A DNA stretch of 64,000 nt, taken from Massilia agri. GTDB lineage: Bacteria; Pseudomonadota; Gammaproteobacteria; Burkholderiales; Burkholderiaceae_D. The notes below the pieces were generated by a model that did not search any database, was not told where the DNA came from, and worked only from the letters and a program-made list of their open reading frames with translations. Position numbers and translations under genes: made by a program. The stretch is taken from assembly GCF_024753255.1 (NCBI RefSeq), contig NZ_JANUHA010000005.1, positions 186,001-250,000 of the forward strand. Reading direction: 5' to 3'. Every line of letters begins with the position of its first letter. Position 1 is the stretch's first letter. Below are positions 26,799 to 36,132 of the stretch, piece by piece.

Positions 26799-28169
26799 CT
26801 ACCTCCTCAGGAATTCGGGGCAGGCCAGCAGCAGGGCCAGCGCGGTGGCCGGGCTCTCGGCGTTGGCGATGGCCCGCTTCGTCATGTCGCCAAGGGCGCC
26901 GGGCAGGACCTGGGGCGCGAGCCGGCGTGCATCGCGCGCGCCGCCCGCCTGCGCGGCCAGGCGCTGCGCCGTTTCGACCCGCCGCACCAGCGCGTCCGGC
27001 GCCGCCCAGGCCCCGGCCGTATCGCCGTAGCCGGCCGGGGAGCCCGGCTTCCACACCGGCTGGCCGAGCCCGTTCATCAGATTGTTCGCCTGCTTGCCCG
27101 GCATCTCGCGGCGCCCGAAGGCGCGCATGCTCGAGATCGACCAGTCCCAGGGCGACTTGAACTTGCCGCTCCCTTGCGTCCAGGCTTCGGGCGACAGCAC
27201 CAGGGTGCGGTAGACGGCGGACAGCTCGCCGCCGCTTTTCTGGAAGGTGTCGGCCAGGCGCGCGACCAGGGAGGGCGGCGGATCGTCCGCCACGAAGTGG
27301 CGCGCCAGCTTGAGGGCGATGTGGTGCGCGGTGGCGGGCGCCGCGGCCACGTCGCGCAGGATGGCGCGTGCCTGCTCCTCGCCGCCTTCCGGGTAGCTGC
27401 GGCCTAATACCAGGCGCTTGCCGGATTCGTGGGCGTCGGGACGGAACCGGAAAGGATTGCCCGGCGCCGTGCCGTCCGCGGCGCCTTCGTCGCTCACCGT
27501 CCAGCCGGTGAGGGCGCGCGCGAATTCGGTCACATCGGCCTGGGTATATCCGCTGCGTACGCCCAGCGTATGCAGTTCGAGGATCTCGCGCGCCAGGTTC
27601 TCGTTGAGGCCTTGCTGCTTGCCGCGCCGCTTGGCGGAGCGGCGCCCGAGCTGGCTGTCGGGGCCGACGGAACCGGTCTGGTCGAGGTAATGGAGCATCG
27701 CCGGATGGCGCACCGCGGCCAGGAGCATGTCCTCGAAGCGGCCCGTCACATGGGGCCGGATGGCTTCAAGCTCGTACGCGCCGGCCATGAGGATCACCTG
27801 CTGCTTCTCGGCCGACACCGCGAAGTGATTCGCCCAGAAGTGCACCAGCCGTTCCATGAAGGGCGTGCCGCTTTGCAGGGCGCCGGTCGCGCGTGCGCCA
27901 ACTGCCGCCTGGTAGGTGTCGCGGCCCTGGCGCTGGAAGGCTTCGCGCATGGCCTGGCGCTCGACGTCGGGCGCCGCGCGCAGGGTGCGCTGCTGGATGG
28001 CCCATTCGCGCGCCAGGGTCCCGGTGCGGGGTTGCGTTTGCCAGGGAGCGGGCAAGGCCTCGTAGCGATCGAGCTGGGACAGGAGCCAGCGTTGCGGATC
28101 GTCCGGCAGCGCCTCGTCCGGCCGTGCGCCGAGGCCGAAGCGGTTGAGGGCGATGGATTCCTTGCTCAT
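26799..28169 (-). CDS. DUF1800 family protein
   Basis: This 456-residue protein begins MSKESIALNRFGLGARPDE, a typical DUF1800 N-terminus, and continues with HFWANHFAVS, NENLAREILELHTLG and YTQADVTEFARALTGWT blocks. The family is often encoded directly before a DUF1501 protein, as here; the two are assumed to work together. The start at 28169 removes a 30-residue non-conserved leader. No obvious signal peptide is seen with this start, although the partner is Tat-exported. Confidence 0.9.
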   Translation of the reverse strand: MSKESIALNRFGLGARPDEALPDDPQRWLLSQLDRYEALPAPWQTQPRTGTLAREWAIQQRTLRAAPDVERQAMREAFQRQGRDTYQAAVGARATGALQSGTPFMERLVHFWANHFAVSAEKQQVILMAGAYELEAIRPHVTGRFEDMLLAAVRHPAMLHYLDQTGSVGPDSQLGRRSAKRRGKQQGLNENLAREILELHTLGVRSGYTQADVTEFARALTGWTVSDEGAADGTAPGNPFRFRPDAHESGKRLVLGRSYPEGGEEQARAILRDVAAAPATAHHIALKLARHFVADDPPPSLVARLADTFQKSGGELSAVYRTLVLSPEAWTQGSGKFKSPWDWSISSMRAFGRREMPGKQANNLMNGLGQPVWKPGSPAGYGDTAGAWAAPDALVRRVETAQRLAAQAGGARDARRLAPQVLPGALGDMTKRAIANAESPATALALLLACPEFLRR

Positions 28170-28279
28170 GCTTGTATTCCCTCGAGGGCGCCGGAAAGTT
28201 CCAGCATTTTCTCGCATTGGGAGCGAGGATGATCCGGTCCTCCCGGGCTTGTCAAGCAATTCATCGCCAGGCGATGTCC

Positions 28280-29365
28280 TCAGCCTGGCGCATTCTCCGG
28301 CGCCGCGGCGCGCGCGATCCGAAGCTCGGAGTCGGCCAGGCGCACGGTCTGGGTCGGATAGGCGAAACCGATGCCTTCCTGCTCGAAGCGTTCGAACAGC
28401 GCCACGTTGATGGCCTGCTGCACGTCCATATAGACGCCGAAGTCTGGCGTCTGCACGATGTAGACGACTTCGAAGTCGAGCGAGGAGGCGCCGTAGGACT
28501 TGAAGTGGGCGCGGTCGAATTTCACCTGGGGCTGTGCTTCCACCGCTTCGCGCAGGATGCCGGGAATCGCCAGCAGCTGCTGCTTGCTGATCTCGTAGAC
28601 CACGCCGATGCCGAACACGATGCGGCGGGTCTGCATGCGCTTGTAGTTGCGGATACGGCTTTGCAGCAGGTCGCTGTTGGAGAACACGATCTGCTCGCCG
28701 CCGAGGCCGCGGATGCGGGTGGTCTTCAGGCCCACGTATTCGACCGTGCCGGAGAAATCGTCGACGGTGATGAAGTCGCCTACCACGAAGGGTTTGTCGA
28801 GCACGATCGAGAGCGACGAGAACAGGTCGCCCAGGATGTTTTGCATGGCCAGGGCAACGGCGATGCCGCCGATCCCGAGGCTGGCCACCAGGGTCGTGAT
28901 GTTGACGCCGAAATTATCGAGGATCATCAGGGCAATCACGGTCCACAACAGCACGCGCGTCACGAAGCCCAGCGCCGCGGTGGACGTGGTGCTGGCCGCG
29001 TCCTGCTCGCCGCGCCGGATACGGTAATGGTGCAGCCAACCGTGCACCGCGACGTCGCCCCAGCGCGCCATCTGCAGCAGCAGCGCGGTGACGGCGAGGT
29101 GCGGCAGCAGGGCGACGGTCTTGGCGGGCAGCGCCAGCCAGTGCGAGCCGGCATAGATGCCGATTGCCAGCATGAACAGCGGGTGGGTGGCCGCGAGCAC
29201 GCGGCCGGCCAGGTCGTCCAGCCAGGTCGCGGTATGCGCGGCGAAGGCGCTGATGCGCCGCACCAGCACCTTCCTGACGGCGTATAGCAGGATGCAGGTG
29301 GCGATGGCGATGCCGGCCGCGATCGACCAGGCCAACAGATCGTTATTCCAGAGTGTGTATTGCAT
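28280..29365 (-). CDS. MscS-family mechanosensitive channel
   Basis: This 361-residue membrane protein has about five hydrophobic segments in its first 190 residues. The MscS pore and beta domain follows: LVASLGIGGIAVALAMQNILGD and DKPFVVGDFITVDDFSGTVEYVGLKTTRIR. It should release osmolytes under hypo-osmotic stress. The start MQYTLWNN at 29365 is chosen because an upstream Met would precede with a charged, non-conserved leader. An AAGGAACAC ribosome-binding site is present. The long intergenic region upstream is AT-rich. Confidence 0.9.
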   Translation of the reverse strand: MQYTLWNNDLLAWSIAAGIAIATCILLYAVRKVLVRRISAFAAHTATWLDDLAGRVLAATHPLFMLAIGIYAGSHWLALPAKTVALLPHLAVTALLLQMARWGDVAVHGWLHHYRIRRGEQDAASTTSTAALGFVTRVLLWTVIALMILDNFGVNITTLVASLGIGGIAVALAMQNILGDLFSSLSIVLDKPFVVGDFITVDDFSGTVEYVGLKTTRIRGLGGEQIVFSNSDLLQSRIRNYKRMQTRRIVFGIGVVYEISKQQLLAIPGILREAVEAQPQVKFDRAHFKSYGASSLDFEVVYIVQTPDFGVYMDVQQAINVALFERFEQEGIGFAYPTQTVRLADSELRIARAAAPENAPG

Positions 29366-29614
29366 GTGTTCCTTTCTGTCGGAGCGTTCGGCACAGGCTG
29401 CCACAGACGGCGCAGGGGCAGCGCGCCGGAGCAATGTCGCGGCAGCGCCACGTCGGGGGAAGGAAATAGTGTAACGGGAATAATATATTTGAACAAATTA
29501 ACATTCTTCTGGGGAATATCTTCAGAAAGCAGACGATGGCGTAGCGAGCGGCTGCTATGATGCCGGCTGTCCACGGCCCGGCCGTCCCGCCCTTCGCTTC
29601 CCGCGAGTACCAAG

Positions 29615-31006
29615 ATGAGTGAATTCGACAAGACCTTCGCGCCCCAGTCCGAGGCGCCCATGACCCTTGCCCAGCGCTTCAGCCTGCTGCACGACAAGGC
29701 CGACGACGACGTCATCGACGCCAGCCTGCGCTCCGGTGTCGAACTGCGCGGGGCCACGCCCTGGATCCTGATGTTCGCCATCCTGGTCGCCTCGATCGGC
29801 CTGAACATCAATTCGCCGGCCGTGATCATCGGGGCCATGCTGATTTCGCCGCTGATGGGACCGATCACGGGGATCGGCTACGGCATCGGCATCTACGACT
29901 TTGCGCTGATCCGGCGTTCGCTGCTGAACCTCGGCATCGCGGCTGCGATCAGCCTGGTGACCTCGACCCTGTATTTCCTCCTCACGCCGCTGGACGAAGC
30001 CCAGTCTGAACTGCTGGCGCGCACCACGCCAACGCTGTGGGACGTGCTGATCGCCCTGACCGGCGGCCTGGCCGGCATCATCGGCATGACCCGGCGCGAA
30101 AAATCGAACGTCATCCCGGGCGTGGCGATCGCCACCGCGCTGATGCCGCCGCTGTGCACGGCCGGCTACGGCCTCGCCAACGGCCAGTGGGCGGTGTTCG
30201 GCGGCGCCTTCTACCTGTTCTCGATCAACTGCGTCTTCATCGCGGTGTCGACCGTGATCGTCATCGAATTCCTGCGCCTGCCGCACCGTAAGTTCGTCGA
30301 CGCCGGCGTCGAGCGGCGCGTCAAGCGCACCCTGTGGACGGTGGTGCTCCTCACCGCCCTGCCCAGCATCTACCTGGCGATCCAGCTGGTGGACAACGAG
30401 GTGTTCGGGCACCGGGCGCGCCAGTTCGTGCGCGCCGAGTTCGGAGACGCCAGCACCCACGTGGTCGACGTCCAGCTCGAACCGCTGCGGCGCCAGATCG
30501 AGCTCACGCTGATCGGCCCGCGCATGCCCCGGGCCGCGATCCAGGCGATCGAGAAGCGCATGCCACAGGCCGGCCTGGCCGGCGCGACCCTGGTGGTCCA
30601 CCAGGCCGAGGACAGCCGCGTCGACGTCGGCGTGCTCAAGGCCGACATCCTGGCCGAGATCTACCGCGACACCCAGCAGGGACTGCGCGAGCGTGACGCC
30701 ACCATCGCCCAGCTGCGCCAGGAGCTGGCAAAGCGCGACGCGCGCCGCGACGCCTGGCGCGAGACCGCCTTCGACATCCGCAACGAATTCGTGGCCCAGT
30801 ATCCGGCCTGCGCCGAGGTGCTGATGGGCGTGGCCCTGGTGGCGGCCGAAGAAGGCAAGCCGGCGGCCGAGGCGCCGATGTTGACCGCCACCTGCAAGCG
30901 CGCCCTGGTGCCGGCCGACGCGCAGCGCGCCCGGGCCTGGCTCACGACCCGCACCAAGAACGATGGCGCCCGGCTGGTGCTGATCCCGGCGCCGCGCCGG
31001 CGCTGA
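29615..31006 (+). CDS. DUF389 (TIGR00341) membrane protein
   Basis: The protein has 463 residues. The N-terminal half has about six hydrophobic segments, with conserved NSPAVIIGAMLISPLMGPI and NVIPGVAIATALMPPLCTAGYG, the DUF389 core. The C-terminal half is soluble, includes a coiled-coil-like region (residues 340-390: GLRERDATIAQLRQELAKRD) and is longer than in minimal family members. Its role is unknown and it may be a transporter. It is convergent with ktrA across a shared terminator. Confidence 0.88.
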   Translation: MSEFDKTFAPQSEAPMTLAQRFSLLHDKADDDVIDASLRSGVELRGATPWILMFAILVASIGLNINSPAVIIGAMLISPLMGPITGIGYGIGIYDFALIRRSLLNLGIAAAISLVTSTLYFLLTPLDEAQSELLARTTPTLWDVLIALTGGLAGIIGMTRREKSNVIPGVAIATALMPPLCTAGYGLANGQWAVFGGAFYLFSINCVFIAVSTVIVIEFLRLPHRKFVDAGVERRVKRTLWTVVLLTALPSIYLAIQLVDNEVFGHRARQFVRAEFGDASTHVVDVQLEPLRRQIELTLIGPRMPRAAIQAIEKRMPQAGLAGATLVVHQAEDSRVDVGVLKADILAEIYRDTQQGLRERDATIAQLRQELAKRDARRDAWRETAFDIRNEFVAQYPACAEVLMGVALVAAEEGKPAAEAPMLTATCKRALVPADAQRARAWLTTRTKNDGARLVLIPAPRRR

Positions 31007-31021
31007 CGCCGGCGCTTATTT
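30994..31021. terminator. Terminator hairpin overlapping the DUF389 stop
   Basis: GCGCCGGCG and CGCCGGCGC form a 9-bp stem with a CTGA loop containing the TGA stop, followed by TTATTT. It lies between convergent genes and overlaps the ktrA stop codon on the other strand. Confidence 0.65.
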
Positions 31022-31717
31022 GCGCTTGCGCCCGCCGCCGGCGAAGGCCTCGATCTTTTTCGTGGGACCGGACACGATCAGGAGATCGGCCGGCAGGATG
31101 CGGGTTTCAGGCAGGGCGTGCTGGAAATCCTCGTTGGCGCGCTTCACCCCGACCACTGTCACGCCGTGGCGCGAGCGCACGTGCGACTCGGCCAGGCTCT
31201 GGTGGTGGGTATCGGCCGGCGCGTGGATCTTGGCGATCGCGAAGCCGTCCTCGAACTCGATGAAATCCATCATGCGCCCGGTGATCAGGTGGGCCACGCG
31301 CGCGCCCATGTCGGCTTCCGGGTACACCACGTGATGGGCGCCGATGCGCTGGGCGATCTGGCCGTGCTCGGGCGTCTTGGCCTTGACCCAGATGTCCTTG
31401 ATCCCGAGTTCGGTCAGCACCATCAGGGTCATCAGGCTGGCCGACAGGTCGGAGCCGATCGCCACGATGGCGTGGGAAAAATCGGCCACGCCGAGCTGCA
31501 GCATGACGTTCTCGTTGGTGGAGTCGGCCTGCACCGCATGGGTCAGGCGGTCGCCCCAGAACTGCACCAGGTCCTCGCGCTGGTCGATGCCCATGACGTC
31601 GTGGCCGAGGCGGATCAGGGACTGGGCCACCGAGCCGCCGAAGCGTCCCAGGCCGATCACGACCACGCTGTCGCTCGCGGAAAACGCGAACTGCTCTGTA
31701 AATATCCTACCCAACAA
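31016..31717 (-). CDS. ktrA: Potassium channel gating subunit KtrA/TrkA family
   Basis: This 233-residue protein has an N-terminal RCK/Rossmann domain (VVVIGLGRFGGSVAQSL, residues 18-34; acidic residue in GIDQ) and a C-terminal RCK_C (TrkA-C) domain. It binds nucleotide and gates the adjacent membrane subunit. The gene overlaps the ktrB stop by 11 bases, indicating coupled expression and a Ktr-type K+ uptake system. Confidence 0.9.
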   Translation of the reverse strand: MLGRIFTEQFAFSASDSVVVIGLGRFGGSVAQSLIRLGHDVMGIDQREDLVQFWGDRLTHAVQADSTNENVMLQLGVADFSHAIVAIGSDLSASLMTLMVLTELGIKDIWVKAKTPEHGQIAQRIGAHHVVYPEADMGARVAHLITGRMMDFIEFEDGFAIAKIHAPADTHHQSLAESHVRSRHGVTVVGVKRANEDFQHALPETRILPADLLIVSGPTKKIEAFAGGGRKRK

Positions 31718-33035
31718 TTGGATGCTCCTCCGGATAACGATAAGGCATGCGCCGTTCGCCCAGCACGAGCGACGTGGCGAGCGTGATGGTGCCGACCCGG
31801 CCCATGAACATCAGGAGGGCCAGCAGCAGCTGTCCGGCCATCGGCAGGTCGGGCGTGATGCCGGTCGACAGGCCGGCGCTGCCGAAGGCGGCGATGACCT
31901 CGAAAATGATCTCGTTGGTCGGCAGGTGGGTCATGCGCAGCAGGATGACCGTGGCCACCGCGACCACCAGGCTGCCCAGCACCAGCACCGTGATGGCCTG
32001 GCGCTGGGCGGGCGCGCCGACCCGGCGCCCGAAGGCTTCGGTGTCGGCATGTCCTTTCGCTTCGGCAATGACGAGCAAGGCCAGCACCGCGATGGTGCCG
32101 ACCTTGACCCCGCCGGCGGTGCCGGCGCTGCCGCCGCCGACGAACATCAGGAAGTAGTGCACCGCCCAGGTTTCGTGCGTCAGCGCCCCGATGTCGACGG
32201 TATTGAAGCCGGCGGTGCGCGCGGCCACCGACATGAACATGCTGTTCAAGACCTTGTCCGCCACGGAGAACGGCCCCATCGTGCGGGCGTTGTCCCACTC
32301 GAACAGCAGCACGGCGAGAAAGCCGCCCACCAGCAGGATCGCGGTGCCGCTCAGGGTCAGCTTGGTATGCAGCGACCAGTGCCGGGGATCGCGGTAGCGG
32401 TGGCGCAGGTCGTGCAGCACGGGAAAGCCGATGCCACCGATGACGATGGCGAGCATCACCGGCAGCAGGAAGAGCGCATCCCCGGCATAGCGCACCAGCC
32501 CGTCCGCGTGGATCGAGAAGCCGGCGTTGGTGAAGGCCGACACGCCGTGGAACAGGCCGCTCCAGGCGGCGTCCGGCCAGGCGAGCCCGTAGCCGAAGCG
32601 CAGCCTGAGCGTCAGGACCAGGGCCAGCGCCGACTGGCAGGTGACGGTCACGACCACCACGACCCGGGCCACCTTGCCGACGTCGCCGAGGCCAAGCGTG
32701 CGGCTCTCGGCGTGGGTAAACATGCGGCTGCGCAGCCGCGGCGAGCGGTTCACCATCAGGCCGAGCAGGGTGGCCGCCGTCATCAGGCCGATGCCGCCCA
32801 GCTGGAACAGGAGCAGCAGCGCCACCTGGCCGAAAGGTGACCAGTAGGTGCCGGTATCGACGATCGCCATGCCCGTCACGCACACCGCCGACACCGCGGT
32901 GAACAGCGCGACGTTCCACGGCGCGCCCACGCCTTCGCTGCGGGCCGCCGGCAGCATCAGGAGCAGCATGCCGGCCACGATCGCCAGCAGGAAGGCGAGA
33001 GCGACCGCGCGGGCGGGATGGATGACGGTCTTCAT
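31707..33035 (-). CDS. ktrB: Potassium-translocating subunit KtrB/TrkH family
   Basis: This is a 442-residue integral membrane protein of the TrkH/KtrB superfamily, with repeated selectivity-filter-like loops such as FTAVSAVCVTGMA, FHGVSAFTNAGFS, RTAGFNTVD and AAFGSAGLSTG. It forms the K+ pathway; ion coupling may be Na+-dependent as in Ktr. It is first in the ktrBA operon. The upstream region is shared with the divergent TonB receptor. Confidence 0.92.
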   Translation of the reverse strand: MKTVIHPARAVALAFLLAIVAGMLLLMLPAARSEGVGAPWNVALFTAVSAVCVTGMAIVDTGTYWSPFGQVALLLLFQLGGIGLMTAATLLGLMVNRSPRLRSRMFTHAESRTLGLGDVGKVARVVVVVTVTCQSALALVLTLRLRFGYGLAWPDAAWSGLFHGVSAFTNAGFSIHADGLVRYAGDALFLLPVMLAIVIGGIGFPVLHDLRHRYRDPRHWSLHTKLTLSGTAILLVGGFLAVLLFEWDNARTMGPFSVADKVLNSMFMSVAARTAGFNTVDIGALTHETWAVHYFLMFVGGGSAGTAGGVKVGTIAVLALLVIAEAKGHADTEAFGRRVGAPAQRQAITVLVLGSLVVAVATVILLRMTHLPTNEIIFEVIAAFGSAGLSTGITPDLPMAGQLLLALLMFMGRVGTITLATSLVLGERRMPYRYPEEHPIVG

Positions 33036-33130
33036 GCGCCTGGTTTCACCGTTCGAAGTCCATGGTGTCGGGGTCGGAATTATACGCTTGACAATGGATG
33101 CGGGACAGGCACGCTCACCCCGATCGCATA

Positions 33131-33148
33131 ATAGACGTCAAAGTCTAT
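33131..33148. promoter_or_regulatory. Palindrome 1 of an RTAGAC-N6-GTCTAY pair
   Basis: ATAGAC-GTCAAA-GTCTAT is a 6+6+6 inverted repeat in the divergent ktrB/TonB-receptor region. It has the same half-site and spacing as the second site 77 bases downstream, so the two look like operators for one dimeric regulator. Confidence 0.5.
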
Positions 33149-33207
33149 ATGAAATCCATGTTTGCTATTGACGGATAAAGATAACGCATGCGAAGCTAGG
33201 CAATATG

Positions 33208-33225
33208 GTAGACAATATGGTCTAC
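33208..33225. promoter_or_regulatory. Palindrome 2 of an RTAGAC-N6-GTCTAY pair
   Basis: GTAGACAATATGGTCTAC is the second 6+6+6 inverted repeat, ending 17 bases before the TonB-receptor ATG and just before its AAGAGGAA ribosome-binding site. It is centred 77 bases (about seven helical turns) from palindrome 1. This position suits a repressor. Confidence 0.5.
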
Positions 33226-33242
33226 ATGCATAAGAGGAACGC

Positions 33243-35399
33243 ATGTCCGGTAAATCCACGATCTTCATTGCCTTCGCCGCCAGCGCAGCCTGTTCCGGGG
33301 CACAGGCATGGGAGGCCGTTTCGCCGGCAGCGCCGGCCGCACCGAAGCCCGCCACCGTCGAGGTCAAGGCCAATGCCGACACCCTGCGCCGCAACGACAC
33401 CGCCAGCCGCAGCGTCGTCACCCACGAGGAGCTGGTGAAGTACGGGGACCGCTCGGCGCTGGACGCGATGAAGCGGCTGCCCGGCGTGACCGTGGTCGAT
33501 GGGACCGTGCGCATGCGTGGCCTGGGCAGCGGCTATACGCAGGTGCTGGTCGACGGCGAGCGCGCCCCGGCGGGGTTTTCGCTGGAGGCGCTGGCGCCGG
33601 AATCGATCGAGCGCATCGAAGTGATCCGCGCCGCGACGGCCGAATTCAGCACGCAGTCGATCGCCGGCACCATCAATATCGTGCTGCGCAAGGCGGTCGG
33701 GAAGAGCGCCGGGGAGCTCAAGCTCGGCGCCGGTGGTGGAGAAGGAGGCAACCGTTCGCGAGGCATTATCCTGGGCCATTCGGGCAAGCGTGGCGGCATG
33801 AGCCATACCGTGGGCGCCAACCTGGCGCGCGGCGCCTTTCCTTCCACATCGATGGAACGGGAAACCGCGCTCGCGCCAGGCGGCGCACTGCGCGAGCTGC
33901 GCGAGACCACCTCGGTCTACGACCGGACATTCACCGCCGTGAACGCGAACGCGCGCCTGTCCTGGGCGCTCGGCGGCGCCGACAGCCTCAGCTGGCAGAC
34001 CTTCTTCAACGACGGCCGCTCGCGGGGTACCGAGGACAATCGCAGCGAGACCCTGGCCGGCCCCAGCTATCCCTATCCCCTGATGCCGGCCTGGTTCCTC
34101 ATCGACAGCAGCAGCTTGCGCAGCGAGCTGGCGCTGGCCAGGAAGCGCGAAGGCGGCGCGAAGCTGGACGCCAGGCTCGGATGGCACGCGTCGCGCAGCG
34201 AACGCAGCCTCGCGCGCCAGGGTTTCCAGGGCGGGTCCATGGTGCTGGACAACCGCGACGACAGCCACATCCGCGAGAAGGGTTTTACCAGTACCGGCAA
34301 ATACACCGTGCCGCTGATCACGGATCACGCCTTCGCCTTTGGCTGGGATGCGGGCCGCAGCCGCTACCGCCAGCGCAATGTGCGCACCGACGCCGCGCTG
34401 GCCGGTTCGATCCCCTTCGAATTCGACAACGGTTTCGCCACGACGCTCGAGCGCCTGGCCGTGTATGCGCAGGACGAGTGGGACGTGCGCCCTGGCTGGT
34501 CGGTCTACCTGGGAGCGCGCTGGGAAGGCGTGCGCATGCACACCACGGGCGAGGAGTTCGCCCCGGCACGCTCGCGCTACAGCGTCTTCAGCCCGCTGGC
34601 CCAGACGGTCTGGAAAATCCCGGGGACCAAGGGAGACCAGCTGCGCCTGGCCCTGACGCGCACCTACCGCGCGCCGCCGCTCTCGCGCCTGGTGCAGACG
34701 CTGTTCTACCAGACCTTCAACACCGAGGTCTCGCCCGACATCGTCGGCAACCCGGCGCTGCGGCCGGAACTGGCCACCGGGCTCGATGCGGCATGGGAGC
34801 ACTACTTCGCGACCGGCGGCCTGGTCTCGGTCAGCGCCAGCAGCCGCGCGATCCGCGACTTCATCCGCAGCACCGTGCGCTTCGACGGCACCCGCTGGAT
34901 CTCGGCGCCGGTCAACCAGGGCGACGCGCAGGTGCGCAGCCTGGCGCTGGAAGCCAAGCTGCCCATGAAGACACTGGGGCGCGACTGGCCGCTCGACTTG
35001 CGCGCCAACGTGAGCCGCAACTGGTCCAGCGTGGACGCCGTGCCCGGCCCTGGCAACCGGCTCGACCGCCAGCCGCGCTGGTCGGCCAACCTCGGGGCCG
35101 ACTACAGCGGACGCCAGTTCTCGACCGGCGCCAGCTTCGGTTTCGTGTCGGGCGGCTGGACGCGGACCTCGGACGCCCAATCCATGTACGGCACGGCGAC
35201 GCGCGACCTGGAGCTGTACGCCCTCTACAAATTCAGCCCGCTGCGCATGCTGCGTTTCACGGCCAGCAACCTGCTGGCGCCTGTTCGCTCGGGGACCTCC
35301 GTGTATGCGGATGCGCGCGGCCTGCGCGAAAGCAGTGACCGCAGCCCCGGCTACCGCAGCTGGCGATTGCTGTACGAGCAGAAGTTCCAGGCCAACTGA
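33243..35399 (+). CDS. TonB-dependent receptor
   Basis: This 718-residue receptor has a signal peptide ending near SGAQA. The plug domain is short: MKRLPGVTVVDGTVRMRGLG, TQVLVDGERAP and ESIERIEVIRAATAEFSTQSIAGTINIVLRK. A barrel follows. It sits directly upstream of a QseBC/PmrAB-like two-component system, a context often linked to iron, siderophore or cation sensing. The substrate itself cannot be read from the sequence. Two matching palindromes precede it. Confidence 0.88.
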   Translation: MSGKSTIFIAFAASAACSGAQAWEAVSPAAPAAPKPATVEVKANADTLRRNDTASRSVVTHEELVKYGDRSALDAMKRLPGVTVVDGTVRMRGLGSGYTQVLVDGERAPAGFSLEALAPESIERIEVIRAATAEFSTQSIAGTINIVLRKAVGKSAGELKLGAGGGEGGNRSRGIILGHSGKRGGMSHTVGANLARGAFPSTSMERETALAPGGALRELRETTSVYDRTFTAVNANARLSWALGGADSLSWQTFFNDGRSRGTEDNRSETLAGPSYPYPLMPAWFLIDSSSLRSELALARKREGGAKLDARLGWHASRSERSLARQGFQGGSMVLDNRDDSHIREKGFTSTGKYTVPLITDHAFAFGWDAGRSRYRQRNVRTDAALAGSIPFEFDNGFATTLERLAVYAQDEWDVRPGWSVYLGARWEGVRMHTTGEEFAPARSRYSVFSPLAQTVWKIPGTKGDQLRLALTRTYRAPPLSRLVQTLFYQTFNTEVSPDIVGNPALRPELATGLDAAWEHYFATGGLVSVSASSRAIRDFIRSTVRFDGTRWISAPVNQGDAQVRSLALEAKLPMKTLGRDWPLDLRANVSRNWSSVDAVPGPGNRLDRQPRWSANLGADYSGRQFSTGASFGFVSGGWTRTSDAQSMYGTATRDLELYALYKFSPLRMLRFTASNLLAPVRSGTSVYADARGLRESSDRSPGYRSWRLLYEQKFQAN

Positions 35400-35466
35400 G
35401 CGAGGAGGGCGGCTTTGCCGCATCCGTGGCACACTTGGGGCCTGCCGACTCCAAGACGAAAGCCCG

Positions 35467-36132
35467 ATGCGCATCCTGCTGGCCGAAGACGATACCTCCC
35501 TGGGTGAAACCATCCAGGCCTGGCTGCGCCTGGACCAGCATGCGGTGGACTGGGTGCGCCGCGGCGACTCCGCCCAGACGGCGCTCGCTACCCACCACTA
35601 CGACTGCGTGCTGCTCGACCGGGGCCTGCCGGGCATGTCGGGCGACGCGCTGCTGTCAAACCTGCGCGCCAGGGGCGACATGGTCCCAGTCATCCTGATC
35701 ACCGCCTTCAATGCGCTGGCCGACCGGGTCGAAGGCCTGGACCTGGGAGCCGACGACTACTTGGTCAAGCCCTTCGAGCTGGAGGAGATGTCGGCCCGCA
35801 TCCGGGCCGCCGTGCGGCGCGGCGCCAGCCAGGCGAGCAATGTGCTGGGCCACGCCGGCATCGCGCTCGACCTCGAGACCCGCCAGGCCAGCCTGCACGG
35901 CCAGCCTGTCGCGCTGACGGCGCGCGAGTACCACGTGCTGCTCGCCCTCCTGCAGCGCAAGAATGCCATCGTCACCCGCGCCCAGATCGAGGAAAGCCTG
36001 TACGGCTGGGGCGAGGAGGTCGAGAGCAATGCCATCGAGGTCTACATCCACAACCTGCGCAAGAAGTTCGGCAGCGACAGCATCGTGACGGTGCGCGGAC
36101 TCGGCTACCGGCTGAAAGACGATGAGCATTGA
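35467..36132 (+). CDS. OmpR-family response regulator, QseB/PmrA-like
   Basis: This 221-residue regulator has a receiver domain with Asp8/Asp9, phospho-acceptor Asp51 (LLDRGLPG) and Lys101 (VKPF). The C-terminal winged helix ends IEVYIHNLRKKFG and VRGLGYRL. It resembles QseB/PmrA/TctD. The start MRILLAEDD at 35467 is the family consensus. It overlaps the kinase gene by 11 bases. A PmrA/QseB-type DNA box occurs upstream of the nearby ygiW-like gene. Confidence 0.92.
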   Translation: MRILLAEDDTSLGETIQAWLRLDQHAVDWVRRGDSAQTALATHHYDCVLLDRGLPGMSGDALLSNLRARGDMVPVILITAFNALADRVEGLDLGADDYLVKPFELEEMSARIRAAVRRGASQASNVLGHAGIALDLETRQASLHGQPVALTAREYHVLLALLQRKNAIVTRAQIEESLYGWGEEVESNAIEVYIHNLRKKFGSDSIVTVRGLGYRLKDDEH

